Below, one piece after another: positions 31,424 through 32,678 of a stretch of DNA of 32,678 nt (positions within the stretch are counted from its first letter, which is position 1; every line of letters starts with the position of its first letter). The notes under the pieces were generated by a model, which was given only the letters and a program-made list of their open reading frames with translations, was not told where the DNA came from and did not search any database. A program made the position numbers and the translations under genes. The stretch comes from Bacillota bacterium (GTDB taxonomy: Bacteria > Eremiobacterota > SpSt-956 > JAKJGF01), in assembly GCA_029555925.1 (NCBI GenBank), contig JAKPQU010000023.1:1-32678 (forward strand). The letters run 5' to 3'.

Positions 31424-32542
31424 ATGAAAAAATTAGACAGAAGAGAGCTTATAAAATATATGATCAGCGGAGGCGGAGCCTGTCTGATGGCTTATCCCAT
31501 GACAGGTATACTGGCAGGGAATGAACATCTTTTTATTACAGAGGCAATGTACTACGAAAAAAAAGAAAAGCAAAAAGTTCTGTGTAAACTCTGTCCAAAT
31601 GAATGTTCTATAAAAAACCATAAGAGAGGTGACTGCAATACACGAGAAAACATGGACGGAATACTCAAAAGTCTCGTTTATTCCAGAGCATCTTCCGTAC
31701 ATATAGACCCTGTAGAAAAAAAACCACTCTTCCATTATCTGCCGGGGACAAAATCATTTTCACTCGGTACAGCAGGCTGCAATTTTACCTGTAAATTTTG
31801 CCAGAACTGGGAAATTTCTCAGTTTAAACCGGAAGAAGTGGACAGTATCTATCTCTCTCCTGAAGAAGTTATAAAAACAGCTCAAAAGGAACATTGCGCA
31901 ACAGTATCATGTACGTATAATGAACCGGTCATATTTTACGAATATCTTTATAAAATAGCCAGAACAGGTAAAGATAGAGGTATAAAGACTGTAATGATTT
32001 CAAATGGCTATATAAATGAAAAACCCATGAAAGAACTCTGCAGATATCTTGGCGGTGTAAAGATAGATTTAAAAGCCTTCAGCGACAAATTTTACAGTGA
32101 CATATGCGGAGGTGAACTGGAGCCTGTTTTAAACACACTGAAACTTCTGAAATCTGAAGGAATGTGGTTTGAAATTGTAGTGCTTATTATACCATCTCTC
32201 AATGACAGCATAACAGAAATTAAATCTATGGCTACATGGATAAAAAACAATATCGGCCCTGATGTTCCCCTCCATTTCTCCCGCTTCCATCCTGTTTATA
32301 AAATAAAAAATCTGCCTTCTACTCCTGTTAAAACCCTTGAACATGCCAGGGAGATTGCTTTAAAAACCGGCCTTCATTATGTTTATATAGGCAATGTTCC
32401 CGGTCATACCGGTGAAAATACATACTGTCCGGGATGCAAAAAACTTCTTATACAGCGTGTAGGCTTCGAAATAATTAAAAATTCCTTAAAAGACGGAAAA
32501 TGTCCTTCCTGTTCTTACAGAATAGCAGGTATATGGAAGTGA
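31424..32542 (+). CDS. AmmeMemoRadiSam system radical SAM enzyme with Tat-like signal
   Basis: 372 residues from the ATG at 31424. The N-terminus is Tat-like: LDRRELIKYM (Arg6, Arg7) then a glycine-rich hydrophobic segment. A cysteine cluster (Cys54, 57, 61, 71) resembles the one in pyruvate formate-lyase-activating-type enzymes. The radical SAM motif is GCNFTCKFCQNW (Cys119, 123, 126), followed by TYNEPVIFYEY. The C-terminal zinc-ribbon-like CPGC...CPSCSYRIAGIWK is intact. The best fit is the radical SAM partner of the MEMO-AMMECR1 system. An ATG at 31406 exists but would hide the Tat motif. The gene ends at the boundary of a transposon, which may supply the last base of its Lys codon and its stop. 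Confidence 0.9.
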   Translation: MKKLDRRELIKYMISGGGACLMAYPMTGILAGNEHLFITEAMYYEKKEKQKVLCKLCPNECSIKNHKRGDCNTRENMDGILKSLVYSRASSVHIDPVEKKPLFHYLPGTKSFSLGTAGCNFTCKFCQNWEISQFKPEEVDSIYLSPEEVIKTAQKEHCATVSCTYNEPVIFYEYLYKIARTGKDRGIKTVMISNGYINEKPMKELCRYLGGVKIDLKAFSDKFYSDICGGELEPVLNTLKLLKSEGMWFEIVVLIIPSLNDSITEIKSMATWIKNNIGPDVPLHFSRFHPVYKIKNLPSTPVKTLEHAREIALKTGLHYVYIGNVPGHTGENTYCPGCKKLLIQRVGFEIIKNSLKDGKCPSCSYRIAGIWK

Positions 32543-32678
32543 CCGCTCCCACCGCTAAATCCTAACGGATTATAGCGGGGGCATCTAGAGCTTCCATGCT
32601 CAGGGACTCCAGGCCCAAGTCCTTTATATATATAGCTGAATTATAGTCTCTTGGAATTACAAGATTACAAACAGGACA
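32539..32678 (-). mobile_element. Right end of an IS200/IS605-type element
   Basis: Reading the minus strand, a tnpB-like 3' end is followed by a subterminal hairpin (CCCCGCTATAATCC paired with GGATTTAGCGGTGGG, plus-strand 32548-32580) and then GAGCGGTCAC. This order (gene end, hairpin, GGTGGGAG...TCA terminus) is typical of IS605-family right ends and of the omega RNA scaffold, which overlaps the tnpB 3' end. I place the boundary at about 32538/32539; the left end is outside the window. Confidence 0.75.
32562..32678 (-). CDS. tnpB: TnpB-like RNA-guided nuclease, C-terminal fragment
   Basis: Only the last 38 residues are in the window. They show a zinc-finger CPVC, then IPRDYNSAIYI with the Asp of the RuvC-type catalytic site, then the usual Leu/Glu-rich tail before TAG at 32562-32564. 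In most homologues the motif is DRD(Y/L)NAA; here the first Asp is Pro. TnpB is an RNA-guided DNA endonuclease that helps IS200/IS605 elements persist. Whether the gene is complete and whether tnpA accompanies it lie beyond the window. Confidence 0.8.
   Translation of the reverse strand, partial: CPVCNLVIPRDYNSAIYIKDLGLESLSMEALDAPAIIR

Noticed and set aside
4561..32542. Selenoprotein genes with in-frame TGA
   Set aside because: I looked at genes ending in TGA (kinase, FlhA-like, zinc-ribbon, radical SAM). None showed a family sequence continuing past the TGA with a following SECIS-like hairpin.

Overview
The window is an AT-rich chromosomal stretch from a bacterium I cannot place with confidence. 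It encodes type II secretion/type IV pilus-type pseudopilins, a lipoprotein and a Tat-exported enzyme, selenocysteine-insertion genes, CHASE2/cyclase, HD-GYP and Hanks-kinase signalling. Many genes have clear AGGAGG-type ribosome sites, and several start at GTG or TTG. The content suggests an uncultivated, probably two-membrane lineage with extensive signalling. There is no rRNA, phage or plasmid gene, and only the extreme right edge carries a mobile element.

Layout, left to right. (1) 1-1562: the end of a repeat-rich protein that begins before the window, with GYP-rich decapeptides and 11-residue TTPL repeats. (2) 1756-4428: a membrane CHASE2-adenylate cyclase with a DUF3307 membrane protein. 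(3) 4561-9238: a translation block of selB, a 218-bp foldback element, selC (tRNA-Sec, anticodon TCA), a 57-residue LIM-like zinc protein and an EF-G-like GTPase. (4) 9334-10956: a HEAT/DUF4132 protein. (5) 11220-14228, minus strand: a YdjC/ChbG-type deacetylase, two small proteins, and a protein resembling only the cytosolic domain of FlhA. (6) 14645-20037: a zinc-ribbon membrane protein, then on the minus strand a 1070-residue GH13 enzyme and an HD-GYP/SARP-like fusion. (7) 20525-23062: a degenerate receiver-GAF protein and cysS. (8) 23193-27801, minus strand: three pseudopilin-like proteins resembling a GspI-J-K tip set, then a protein phosphatase and a Ser/Thr kinase. (9) 28013-32542: a MEMO-AMMECR1 fusion lipoprotein, a secreted zinc-ribbon protein, a BMP-family binding protein and a Tat-signal radical SAM enzyme. 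This looks like an AmmeMemoRadiSam system whose parts all carry export signals. (10) 32539-32678: the end of an IS200/IS605-type element with the tnpB 3' end, abutting the radical SAM stop codon.

Two features of the non-coding DNA stand out. Nearly every intergenic gap carries short arrays of a 7-bp repeat, GTGANNN or its complement, often as forward copies, a spacer, then reverse copies, so that the region can fold back. In two places the last 60 or so bases of a gene, including its stop codon, recur as a decayed copy just downstream. A GGATTTTT...TATAGAAT box upstream of several genes may be a shared promoter.
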